Origin: DASQDN01 sp963844855
Lineage (GTDB): Bacteria; Acidobacteriota; Terriglobia; Bryobacterales; Bryobacteraceae
DNA: 64,000 nucleotides
Reading direction: 5' to 3'
Assembly (NCBI GenBank): GCA_963844855.1
Contig: CAWJQP010000051.1
Coordinates: forward strand, 124,001-188,000
Positions 1 to 7,770 of the stretch are shown here, one piece after another (positions within the stretch are counted from its first letter, which is position 1; each line of letters begins with the position of its first letter). The notes under the pieces were generated by a model. The model ran no database searches. It was not told the DNA's origin and saw only the letters and a program-made list of their open reading frames with translations. A program made the position numbers and the translations under genes.

Positions 1-107
1 TCTACACGGGTGGATACGAAATCAAATACGGCCCGATCAAGCGCGGAGGCAAGAACTTCGTCCAATCGGCCAAGGTAGAACTAACAGTCAACGTGAGTGT
101 GGAGTAA
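1..107 (+). CDS. C-terminal fragment of an unidentified tail-module protein
   Basis: The window opens inside this gene. Only the last 34 codons are visible, read from base 3 and ending at TAA 105-107. The visible end is beta-strand-like (alternating hydrophobic residues in KVELTVNVSVE) and I recognise no family in it. It lies 8 bases upstream of the tail-tube-like gene on the same strand, so it is probably another structural or tail-completion protein of the same module; that role is inferred only from position. Confidence 0.5.
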   Translation, partial: YTGGYEIKYGPIKRGGKNFVQSAKVELTVNVSVE

Positions 108-115
108 GTCGATCA

Positions 116-1288
116 ATGTCTTGTTATCTATCATCAAACGAAAACCGATTCTATGCCGGACTGGAGCCGAGCTATGGCGAAACGCCAGCAATCACTCCCC
201 AGCATCGGCTGCCGGCGGTAAAACTGTCGGTTAAGCACACGACAGAAAAAGTAGCTCGACGCGATAAAGTGGGCGGGCGCAGTTTCGCCGGACTGCCGAC
301 CGGCCTCCGTCGGAAGACCGATTATCAGTTGCGAACATACCTGACAGCCTGGAGTGAGACGGGCGAACAGCCAGGCTATGGTCCCCTCTTCCGAGCCGCT
401 ATGGGCGCGGCGCCGCGGCTTTACAGCGGTGGAGTCATAACGTCAGGAAGCACAGAATCCGTCGTGCGATTTGGAGGAGGTCACAGTCTCATCGCTGGAC
501 AGGCGGTATCGATCAACGGAGAATTGCGTTTCGTTTCCGCGGTGGGCGATGACCAGTCGGTCGAGCTCAATGCGCCACTCAGCCTCGCTCCTACTGCAGG
601 CGATATCGCAAGCCCGACGATCACTTACTCACTCGGTAAGTCCCTTCCGAGCACGAGTATCTTTGATTACTGGTCGCCGGAGGAAGCGATACAGCGAATC
701 CTATGTGGGGCCGTTGTGGATGAGATGAAAGTCGTCGTCAATTCTGATTTTCATGAGTTCCACTTTTCCGGTCCAGCCCAGGATGTCATCGACAACGTGA
801 GCTTCACGCCTGGGCAGGGCAGCATTGATGAGTTTCCAGCCGAGCCGCCCTTGGATGGTTTTGATTACTCCATCGTGCCCGGACACATGGGTCAGGTCTG
901 GCTGGGAGTGACTCCGGAGCGTTTCTATACGTTGACGTCGGCGGAACTGTCGCTTGACAACGGCCTCGATGTGCGAAGTCGCGAGTTCGGATCGAGCATG
1001 ATTCGATGCGTGTCGGCGGGGGTTCGGAATGTGAATCTCGATTTTGAACTGTATGGTTCAGATGAGGAAAGTGCTAAGGCGCTTTATCAGGCATCGAGAC
1101 AGCGTTCGGCGATAAGCGCAATGTTCCAATTGGGTGAGCGGAGCGGGCAACTGTTTGGCGCGTATCTCAAGAGCGTTGCGGTAGAGACACCTCTTTTCGA
1201 TGATTCCGAGACACGGCTTCGCTGGCGTTTCTCCGGTTGTCGCGCGCAAGGCAGCGCCGACGACGAACTGATCATCGCGTTCGGATAG
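116..1288 (+). CDS. Putative major tail tube protein
   Basis: A 390-residue protein without signal peptide or membrane segment. Its N-terminal third (about residues 45-100) carries a basic loop followed by a GLPTGLRRKTDYQLRTYL segment and a W-x-E...YGPLF stretch, which resembles phage tail tube proteins as far as I can judge by eye. Gene order supports the call: it is directly followed by a G/GT-type frameshifted chaperone pair and a tape-measure-like gene, the order seen in siphovirus and gene-transfer-agent tail modules. It is larger than a minimal tube protein, so an extra surface domain is likely. ATG at 116 follows the upstream stop by 8 bases. The family assignment is inference; the alternative is another tail structural protein. 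Confidence 0.5.
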   Translation: MSCYLSSNENRFYAGLEPSYGETPAITPQHRLPAVKLSVKHTTEKVARRDKVGGRSFAGLPTGLRRKTDYQLRTYLTAWSETGEQPGYGPLFRAAMGAAPRLYSGGVITSGSTESVVRFGGGHSLIAGQAVSINGELRFVSAVGDDQSVELNAPLSLAPTAGDIASPTITYSLGKSLPSTSIFDYWSPEEAIQRILCGAVVDEMKVVVNSDFHEFHFSGPAQDVIDNVSFTPGQGSIDEFPAEPPLDGFDYSIVPGHMGQVWLGVTPERFYTLTSAELSLDNGLDVRSREFGSSMIRCVSAGVRNVNLDFELYGSDEESAKALYQASRQRSAISAMFQLGERSGQLFGAYLKSVAVETPLFDDSETRLRWRFSGCRAQGSADDELIIAFG

Positions 1289-1295
1289 GAGATCC

Positions 1296-1661
1296 ATGCT
1301 TTATCAAAGCACTACGACCATTCAGTCGACATCATTCGAAGGCGTTGAATTCACAATCGCGCGGATGACATTTGGACGCCGCATCGAACTGATGCGGCGT
1401 GTTCGACAGCTTAGCGCGCAGATGGAGTTTGAAAAGGCCGGATCGCAGGTCGCAGACCAGATTCATGCCAGTCTCATCGGCGCCGAAATCGATGGGTTGT
1501 ATCTCAAATGGGGACTCGTAGCTATCGAGGGCCTTGAACTCGACTGCGGTGAGGTAACTGCGGAGTCCTTAGTCTCACATGGTCCTGAGGCGCTCTGCCG
1601 CGAAATCATTGCGGCAATCAAAAGCGAGTGCTCGCTAACGGACGCAGAACGAAAAAACTAA
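1296..1661 (+). CDS. Tail assembly chaperone, short form (gpG-like)
   Basis: A 121-residue acidic/helical protein starting at ATG 1296, 7 bases after the tube-like gene, with an AGGAG-type ribosome site just upstream. Near its N-terminus it has a membrane-less MTFGRRIELMRRVRQL helix, and it ends ...SLTDAERKN. Tail assembly chaperones of long-tailed phages are encoded between the tube and tape-measure genes and are made as a short form (G) and a -1 frameshifted long form (GT). This gene has that position, that length and a slippery A AAA AAC immediately before its stop, with the next frame open through the heptamer. Function is inferred from context and the frameshift signal, not from recognisable sequence similarity. 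Confidence 0.6.
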   Translation: MLYQSTTTIQSTSFEGVEFTIARMTFGRRIELMRRVRQLSAQMEFEKAGSQVADQIHASLIGAEIDGLYLKWGLVAIEGLELDCGEVTAESLVSHGPEALCREIIAAIKSECSLTDAERKN

Positions 1662-1984
1662 CAGTCGCCTTCCAGTTTCTCTTCGCGAACCAGGCCGCGT
1701 GGAAGTGCGACACTTGCCGGTCTCAAGGCCTGGAGAAGAAGCGCAGATGCGGATGGTTGAACTTCCCTGATGAGAATCAGAGAACTGTATGGGCACGTAA
1801 CGGGGTTGCTGTGTCCAGATGCCCGAAATCGGTGATTACGGGAGACAGTTTGAGTTTTCTCGAGGACTACCAGACGAGAAAGTTGCTCGGTGGTCTCGGC
1901 GATGTGAACGAACTGCCGGCCCGTAAAGCGGACGCATTCGTATTGTTGGAACAGCTAGTAGCAAAGGAGAGATCGAATGAATAG
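1628..1984 (+). CDS. Frameshift extension of the tail chaperone (gpT-like part of GT)
   Basis: This open frame lies in the -1 frame relative to the 1296 gene and overlaps its end. It is best read not from its own start codon but as the extension reached by -1 slippage at 1652-1658, giving a fused protein of about 228 residues (119 from the first frame, then KLTVAFQFLFANQ...). The extension contains two C-x2-C-like cysteine pairs at its beginning (CDTCRSQG and a further C-G-W) and an acidic helix near the end. It ends at TAG 1982-1984 and overlaps the tape-measure start by 8 bases. An independent start at 1628 has no convincing ribosome site. Confidence 0.6.
   Translation: MLANGRRTKKLTVAFQFLFANQAAWKCDTCRSQGLEKKRRCGWLNFPDENQRTVWARNGVAVSRCPKSVITGDSLSFLEDYQTRKLLGGLGDVNELPARKADAFVLLEQLVAKERSNE
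1652..1658 (+). promoter_or_regulatory. Programmed -1 frameshift slippery heptamer A AAA AAC
   Basis: In the zero frame of the gpG-like gene the codons read CGA AAA AAC TAA, so the heptamer A-AAA-AAC is in the exact X-XXY-YYZ phase for -1 slippage, one codon before the stop. Slipping back one base places the ribosome in the open frame of the gpT-like extension. A AAA AAC is an established efficient slippery sequence; the use of -1 frameshifting by tail chaperone genes is conserved in long-tailed phages. Confidence 0.75.
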
Positions 1985-2684
1985 TGACATGGACGATTTG
2001 CTGCGCGCAGCCTCATACGTGGCCACGATCGCCCCGTCCCTAGAGGTCGCAGTCAGATCATTGAACGACTCAGTCAGAGATGGCGGAAGTGTTTCGGGCA
2101 CCCAAACTGGCCAACCTTCCGCGGCTGCGACGGTGGTGGAAAAGGGAGTTGCTTCCTTACTCGTACGGGAAGGCTTTGAAGGCAACCGTGACACGAGCGC
2201 CATCGCTGCGGAGATCAGCCGTCTCACCGAAGCTACGCGTGCAAACGCTTTAGTGAACACACCGGCTCCAAAGGCCACGGCTGCCTCGACAACCTCATCG
2301 GAGACCAATATCGGTGAAACGATGCTTCGGACAGCCGCGATGATGACGGGTGTGGGTCCGATTGTAACGGGACTCATGAAACTGTTCGGTTCGGATGAAC
2401 CGGAGACGTTACCGCCACTTGAGAAGTTTGTCGCGCCAACGTCGATCTCCGTGGAAGCGGGTTTGACAGCAAACCGCGATTTCGAAAGCATTCGCTATGC
2501 GCAGGGCGGCCGTCCGGAAGCAGCTGCGGCAGGTTCGTCGCCAACGCAGGCTCCGACCATTCAAGTAAACATCCAGGCGATGGACAGTCAATCCTTTCTC
2601 GATCGCCAGGACGATATCGCGAGAGCGGTACGCGAGGCGATGCTGCATTCGAACTCGCTAAACGACATCGTGATGGAGCTCTGA
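1977..2684 (+). CDS. Short tape-measure-like tail protein
   Basis: A 235-residue, Ala/Thr-rich, largely helical protein whose start overlaps the preceding frame and is preceded by AAAGGAGAG. A hydrophobic segment around residues 119-135 (TMLRTAAMMTGVGPIVTGLM) is the only membrane-like stretch, as is usual for tape-measure proteins. The C-terminus (AMDSQSFLDRQDDIARAVRE...NSLNDIV) looks like the conserved end of small tape-measure proteins. Tape-measure length sets tail length (about 0.15 nm per residue), which would give a tail near 35 nm; most siphovirus tape measures are several times longer, while gene transfer agents have ones near this size. Position after the chaperone pair agrees. Confidence 0.6.
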   Translation: MNSDMDDLLRAASYVATIAPSLEVAVRSLNDSVRDGGSVSGTQTGQPSAAATVVEKGVASLLVREGFEGNRDTSAIAAEISRLTEATRANALVNTPAPKATAASTTSSETNIGETMLRTAAMMTGVGPIVTGLMKLFGSDEPETLPPLEKFVAPTSISVEAGLTANRDFESIRYAQGGRPEAAAAGSSPTQAPTIQVNIQAMDSQSFLDRQDDIARAVREAMLHSNSLNDIVMEL

Positions 2685-2686
2685 GT

Positions 2687-3046
2687 ATGGCGAGCTTCCC
2701 TTTACTTAGCACGGGCGCAGTCACTCAGTATCCGTCCGGACGGCGATTCAGCTATTCAACATACGTCACAAGATTCCTGGATGGAACGGAACAAAGGTTC
2801 CCGGAATTGAAACAACCAGTTCGACGATGGCTGATTCGAATGCATCATCTCTCCTCAATCGAGATCGCGTCAATTGAGGCATTTTTCGAGCAAATGGAAG
2901 GACAGTTCAGTTCGTTTACGTTTACTGATCCATGGGATGAAACTGAGTATCCGGACTGTAGCTTCGACCAGGAATCCTTCTCGATCGAGGCGGTCGACGA
3001 GAACCGATACAGGGGCCATTTAGCGATTCGGAGTAACACGCTGTGA
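2687..3046 (+). CDS. Distal tail protein-like (DUF2460-like), first copy
   Basis: A 119-residue protein starting 2 bases after the tape-measure stop. The first 20 residues form an N-terminal beta segment with PSGRRF, followed by an R-W-x-I strand, a SSIEIASIEAFFEQMEG helix and a F-x-FTDPWDE strand. This pattern (helix with E-x-x-x-I..FF..x-EG followed by F-x-F-x-DP) is typical of DUF2460-like distal tail proteins that cap the tube in gene transfer agents and small siphophages. The next gene repeats the same pattern, so the two are tandem paralogues. The stop overlaps the next start by 4 bases (GTGA). Confidence 0.55.
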   Translation: MASFPLLSTGAVTQYPSGRRFSYSTYVTRFLDGTEQRFPELKQPVRRWLIRMHHLSSIEIASIEAFFEQMEGQFSSFTFTDPWDETEYPDCSFDQESFSIEAVDENRYRGHLAIRSNTL

Positions 3047-3843
3047 GTACTCGTTACTTTCCACAACTAATTTCCGGCAGTATGTCGCAGTTTCCAGTGA
3101 GGAAGAGGACGTTGCGCCGGACGATCGTCAATCGATCCATCGGAGAGCGCGGGGTGAAGATGGCGGATCCGGAAGCCGCTACACATCATTGGACCGTGAG
3201 CTACAGCGGATTGACGGACGAGGAGATTGAGAAGTTACAGGCCTTGTTTTTTGCTTGCGAGGGGAAACTTCGTGACTTTGTATGGGTCGATCCGCTCGGA
3301 AATCTTCTACGTTGGACCGAAGATCTTTCAAAGCCAGTCTGGCAAAGTTCTCTGCTGACCACCGGGGATATCGAAGACCCGGATGGGAGCACACGGGCCT
3401 GGAGGATTACAAATGCGGCACAAGCGGGACAGGATCTGGGCCAGTCTGTCGACGCGCCCGGATGGTTCCACTATTCGTTCGGCCTGTGGGTGCGGTCGGA
3501 GTCGACCGACGCAATCGAACTGCGAATCACAACTGGTGATGGAGCGGTCGGCGCTATAAGACCTGTGTCTTCGACTTGGGAACGCGTCGCTGTTTCGGCC
3601 CAGATCGTCGGGAGTTCAGAAGAAGTGCGGTGCTCAATGCAAATCCCTGTAGCCAGCACAATCGAAATTTATGGGCCCCAATTCAATGCACAGCGCGACA
3701 TGTCCGGATATAGGAAAAATACAAGCACGCCAGGCATATTCATGGCCCGCTTCGATCAGGACGAGTTCGAATACGTTTCAAACGGACCGAACGACCACTC
3801 CACACAGATCGCGGTGGTAACGGTCCGAGAGGTAACGATATGA
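3043..3843 (+). CDS. Distal tail protein-like with C-terminal carbohydrate-binding-like domain
   Basis: A 266-residue protein, GTG start at 3043 overlapping the previous stop. Residues 1-90 copy the plan of the preceding gene (FPQL.SGSMSQFP, then W-x-VSYSGLTDEEIEKLQALFF, then EGKLRDFVWVDP). Residues about 100-230 form an added domain with the look of a beta-sandwich carbohydrate-binding module: WRITNAAQAGQDLGQ, a W/F-rich strand, FGLWVRS, and a late W-E-R-V-A strand. The last 30 residues return to a tail-like strand pattern. It probably sits at the tail tip and contacts a surface glycan; the glycan-binding role is inference. The stop overlaps the next start by 4 bases (ATGA). Confidence 0.5.
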   Translation: MSTRYFPQLISGSMSQFPVRKRTLRRTIVNRSIGERGVKMADPEAATHHWTVSYSGLTDEEIEKLQALFFACEGKLRDFVWVDPLGNLLRWTEDLSKPVWQSSLLTTGDIEDPDGSTRAWRITNAAQAGQDLGQSVDAPGWFHYSFGLWVRSESTDAIELRITTGDGAVGAIRPVSSTWERVAVSAQIVGSSEEVRCSMQIPVASTIEIYGPQFNAQRDMSGYRKNTSTPGIFMARFDQDEFEYVSNGPNDHSTQIAVVTVREVTI

Positions 3844-6800
3844 CGATACATGAAATCAAAAGCAGGCAGGTGACTGAGACGCCTATATTGCTTTTCGACT
3901 GCGAATTGCCGAATGGCTCGATTGAGCGGTGGAGTACGCATGAGATCACACTCGGAGATCGGCAGTACAACGGACGTGTCGTGAAGCACAATGTTTTCGA
4001 TATTAGGTCGGCCGCTGAGGATGGAATCGACGCGCTGTCGAAAGTGTCTGTTACGCTCGCTAATGCGGATTCGTACTTCTCCCAGGTTGAGAGATCGATC
4101 AAATGGAAAGGCTCTCGACTAAGCGTGCGTTTTGTGTTTGTAAATGTTGCGAGCGGAGAAGCTGCTTCCGATGAAGCCGTGATCTTTCGTGGATTGTGCA
4201 ACCCTCCTGATGAGATCACGGAATCATCGATTCGCTTGACCTTTCTTAGCCGCATGAGTCTTCAGCGCGTTCTCCTGCCGGATGTCCGCATTCAACGTCG
4301 ATGTCCGTGGATGTTTCCAGCGACTGCGACGCAACGCGAGACGGCGATGGGTGGCGGCGAGCGTGGGCGGTACTCACCATTCTATCGATGCGGTTACTCG
4401 GCAGGCGCAGAAGGCGGCGTCGGAAATCTGAATGGAGGGGTCCCGTTCACGGATTGTGACTATACGAAGGCTGCCTGCGTGGAGCGGGGCATGTTCGATG
4501 TGGACATCGCCAGCATAACAACCCGACGTTTCGGGGGTGTTCAGTTCGTGCCCTCGACCATCGGTGTCAAGAGCTACGCCGAGCAGGGAACACACATAAG
4601 CGGGGCCGTTGAGAATGAGGGCCGCTACAACGACTTTGTGCCTCTGGTGTACGGCACTGCGTGGTATCGTCCACCGATTGTGTTCGCGCGCAACGATGGC
4701 AACCTGACGCACATGGAAGTATTGCTCGGGATGGGGCACATTGACGGCGTCACGAAAGTTCTGGTGAACGACATCGAACTGCCTTCGGGTGACTCGGCTG
4801 AGAAGCCGACTGCGACGGGTTGGTTCAATATTGCCAGCTTCGGAGCTCGGGACGGTTCATTCAATCTCAGCTTCACGGATGGCGAAGGTAAACCCACAGG
4901 CGACCCCTACGGCAGCATGGCTGTACTGTCCGTTGTCGTCCCGAACAGGATCAGCGATGGCCGCTCACTTCCCAAGGTGGAAGTGCTGATTCGCGGTATA
5001 AAACTTCCGACTTACGACGAGAGTGGAGCTTTTGGAGGCGACGTATTTAGCAATAATCCGGCTTGGGTATTGCTCGACTTACTCGGGCGTTCGGGATGGG
5101 CGATGAATGAAATCGATCTCGGCAGCTTTGCGCGGACTGCAGCGTACTGCGCCGAGTCGATTGAAACTACCGACCTGCACGGAAATATCAGGTCGATTCC
5201 GCGATTTCAATGCAATTTGGTTATTCGCAAACGTCGAAGCGCCGCCGACGTGATACGGGGTGTTCGCAACTGCGCCGCGCTTTATCTTACGTACGGGGAA
5301 GGCGGGCTGTTGCAGTTAGGAGCGGAGTCGTCGATCGCTATTCAGCAAGGGATGAAGCCGGAATGCTCCAACAGCGTGGACACACTGAACGGTGGGTGGC
5401 CCGCATATGAGTTCGGCGACGCCGGATCAGGATTTTCTGACATTGCCCGTCGAGCAAACGGTGATGCGGCTATCCGGTTATTTTCGCGAAGCACGGCTGA
5501 AACGCCGAACCGATACACTGTCGAGTTTCAGGATGAGTTCAACGGATTTCAGCAAGATAGCTTGTCGCTAGTCGACGTCGCCGATGCTGTGGTGGCGGGT
5601 CAAGAGATCAGTGCAAGTATGACTGCGCTGGGCATACCAAATTTCAGTCAGGCGGGCCGCGTACTTCGCCTTCAACTCGACAAGGCGATCCGAGCGAATA
5701 CATATGTCGAGTTCGAGACCGGCGTTCGTGGAATCGGCCTCAAACCGGGTGACCTGATCACAATCAGTTATGCGAAAGAGGGTTTCCAGCGACAGCTCTT
5801 TCGTATGGTGAAGATGGCGCCTGGTTTGAACTACCGTTCCATTACCATCACTGCGCAGATTCACAGCGACGAATGGTATGTCGGTGGCGATGGTTCGCTC
5901 GGAGTTATCGGGGGGGGACGCCAGCCTGGCATCGAAGCCGGCCTGCCGAAGCCTCTGGTAGGCACGGTTCTCGATGAGGAGGGATTTTCGCAGTTTGAGA
6001 TCGAGGAGACGCCGATCGAAACCGCAGACGGATCCTATGAAGTATCTCTATCCGTGAGTTTCGCCACACCGTCGAAGCCATCGAAGAACTCTCCGGGAAT
6101 TCCATTGATGAGCTTGGCGCCGCAGACTGATCAAACAGGCGGGACCTTGAAAGGCGATCGTAGTCTCTATTATGCGATCAGCGCGGTGTCGGCAGACGGC
6201 GAAGAGAGCGCGTTGTCGTTTGTTGCCAGAGCGACGCTTGCAGCGGGATTCGATACGCATCAAGTAACGCTGCACGATCTTAGCTTCGCTCCAGGTACGG
6301 CCTCATTTCGGGTGTATCGCGGTGTAAATCCAACGCAGATGCTGAGGGTCGCCGATGGAGAAGCACTGTCGGAAGATTGGACCGACAACGGTGTTGATGA
6401 AGAACTTGCGGCGCCGCCGGATCCTAATTATCACCACGCAAATTTCTACTGGCGGATGGAACTTTTGCCAGAGACGAGTGGCGATACTCACTCGGAGACG
6501 ACGATTGGGAACGACAGTCTGGCGATGCTACCGAATGAGTATCGAGGGAAACTCGTTCGTATCTCGAGTGGGAAAGGTAGAGGTCAGGAGCGTCAGATTC
6601 TCTCGAATGCTGCCACGGTCCTGACGCTCGCCACTAAGTGGAATGTGGAGCCGGATGCAACGAGCATGTTTGTGGTCGTAGAGCCGACCTGGAACTTCGC
6701 GGCGCTCACTGAGACCAGTCCTGTTGTGTTTCGAGTTCCGAACCGTCAGAACGCGGTGATACACATCTCCGGGCGATCGGCAGATGTCCATGATCGGGAG

Positions 6801-7754
6801 TGTTCCTACGAACTTTCGCCTTTAACGAGGTGGACGATCGGTGGGGCTGCGGGTGATCTGGGCGTGCCACCGGCTCCGATCTTCGGGTTGAACTCGGCTG
6901 GTCAAGGAATGTGCGAAATCAGCGGCATTGGGTTCACTGATTTGACCAATACGCGGACGATAACAGCCGGCAGTCTAACTCTGCACTATTGGAATGAGTT
7001 GGCTGGTTCCACCGGCATTACACTGTCGCAGGCCGTGTCCGACGTAGATACCGTGCTGCACTTGTCGGGCGAGGGCGAGTTTGGCGTGGGTTCATTGGTT
7101 CAGATCGGAGCTGAACTCGTGAGCGTCGACTCCATTTCGACGGATCACCTGCAACTGACAGTGCAGCGCGGCGCGAGCGGCAGCACTCCGAGCGTCCATG
7201 ACGCAGGGGCGAAGGTTTGGCGTCTGCAGCGGAAAGCGTTCGTGTTGCCCTTCGTGAAGGGGATCTTCGGGACTTCCGCAAGTGGAAGCTACAGCCAGAT
7301 GCTGGTGGTTCCTGATATCCGAATCGCAGCAGCCGAGTTATATGTGACCAATGTTAAAGGCAATAGTCAGGTCGGTGTCGCCGCATTCAGCGGACTCGTC
7401 GATGGCGGTATCCGAACGCTATCCGGAGGGCAGTTCTCGATGCAGATCGATGGACCGCTCGCGGTTCAGTCCGATGCTGTGCCGGAATTGAGTGTCGAGA
7501 GCCCGCACGCGGTTCGCGACATCTTTGCCACCGTGATGGAGAGCCCAACCGGAGCTCCTATCACGGTGCGGGTTAAACGCGACGGAGAAGCATTCTGTAC
7601 GCTCACCATCCCGGAAGGAGCGGCATTGTCGGACGAGGTCATCGATGGTCTGACTTTGCCTCCGCTTGGTGGCGGCTGGAAGCTCGGATTAGATGTCGTA
7701 AGCGCGGGCACGGATCGTCCGGGAGCGGGTCTCACGGTAACGATTCGGCTCTGA
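3840..7754 (+). CDS. Giant tail hub/tip protein (gpL-like + gpJ-like fusion)
   Basis: A 1304-residue protein. Residues 1-240 resemble the lambda gpL / DUF2163-type hub: a beta domain followed by a cysteine cluster at C155, C184, C206 and C213 with CGY and C-DYTKAAC contexts and a RFGGVQF ending, the pattern that holds a 4Fe-4S cluster in gpL-type proteins. From about residue 250 it has a gpJ/gene-transfer-agent-megatron-like region, then a fibronectin-III-like stretch (about 740-850: YYAISAVSADGEES...FRVYRG) and C-terminal beta-rich domains. It is predicted to form the baseplate hub and receptor-contacting tip. The ATG overlaps the preceding stop. The frame is intact over 3.9 kb, although the gene contains a run of eight G at 5910-5917. 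No lysis gene follows. Confidence 0.7.
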   Translation: MTIHEIKSRQVTETPILLFDCELPNGSIERWSTHEITLGDRQYNGRVVKHNVFDIRSAAEDGIDALSKVSVTLANADSYFSQVERSIKWKGSRLSVRFVFVNVASGEAASDEAVIFRGLCNPPDEITESSIRLTFLSRMSLQRVLLPDVRIQRRCPWMFPATATQRETAMGGGERGRYSPFYRCGYSAGAEGGVGNLNGGVPFTDCDYTKAACVERGMFDVDIASITTRRFGGVQFVPSTIGVKSYAEQGTHISGAVENEGRYNDFVPLVYGTAWYRPPIVFARNDGNLTHMEVLLGMGHIDGVTKVLVNDIELPSGDSAEKPTATGWFNIASFGARDGSFNLSFTDGEGKPTGDPYGSMAVLSVVVPNRISDGRSLPKVEVLIRGIKLPTYDESGAFGGDVFSNNPAWVLLDLLGRSGWAMNEIDLGSFARTAAYCAESIETTDLHGNIRSIPRFQCNLVIRKRRSAADVIRGVRNCAALYLTYGEGGLLQLGAESSIAIQQGMKPECSNSVDTLNGGWPAYEFGDAGSGFSDIARRANGDAAIRLFSRSTAETPNRYTVEFQDEFNGFQQDSLSLVDVADAVVAGQEISASMTALGIPNFSQAGRVLRLQLDKAIRANTYVEFETGVRGIGLKPGDLITISYAKEGFQRQLFRMVKMAPGLNYRSITITAQIHSDEWYVGGDGSLGVIGGGRQPGIEAGLPKPLVGTVLDEEGFSQFEIEETPIETADGSYEVSLSVSFATPSKPSKNSPGIPLMSLAPQTDQTGGTLKGDRSLYYAISAVSADGEESALSFVARATLAAGFDTHQVTLHDLSFAPGTASFRVYRGVNPTQMLRVADGEALSEDWTDNGVDEELAAPPDPNYHHANFYWRMELLPETSGDTHSETTIGNDSLAMLPNEYRGKLVRISSGKGRGQERQILSNAATVLTLATKWNVEPDATSMFVVVEPTWNFAALTETSPVVFRVPNRQNAVIHISGRSADVHDRECSYELSPLTRWTIGGAAGDLGVPPAPIFGLNSAGQGMCEISGIGFTDLTNTRTITAGSLTLHYWNELAGSTGITLSQAVSDVDTVLHLSGEGEFGVGSLVQIGAELVSVDSISTDHLQLTVQRGASGSTPSVHDAGAKVWRLQRKAFVLPFVKGIFGTSASGSYSQMLVVPDIRIAAAELYVTNVKGNSQVGVAAFSGLVDGGIRTLSGGQFSMQIDGPLAVQSDAVPELSVESPHAVRDIFATVMESPTGAPITVRVKRDGEAFCTLTIPEGAALSDEVIDGLTLPPLGGGWKLGLDVVSAGTDRPGAGLTVTIRL

Positions 7755-7770
7755 ATGCTATCCTCATGCC

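Noticed and set aside
701..1297. Minus-strand open frames within the tail tube gene
   Set aside because: They are short, without ribosome sites, and antisense to an intact structural gene in a one-directional module.
5910..5917. Run of eight G in the tail hub gene, possible phase-variation tract
   Set aside because: The frame is open through it and it simply encodes glycines in a Gly-rich turn. There is one tract only, no repeat of the promoter or of short units, and the window has many unrelated single-base indels, so a switch cannot be argued.
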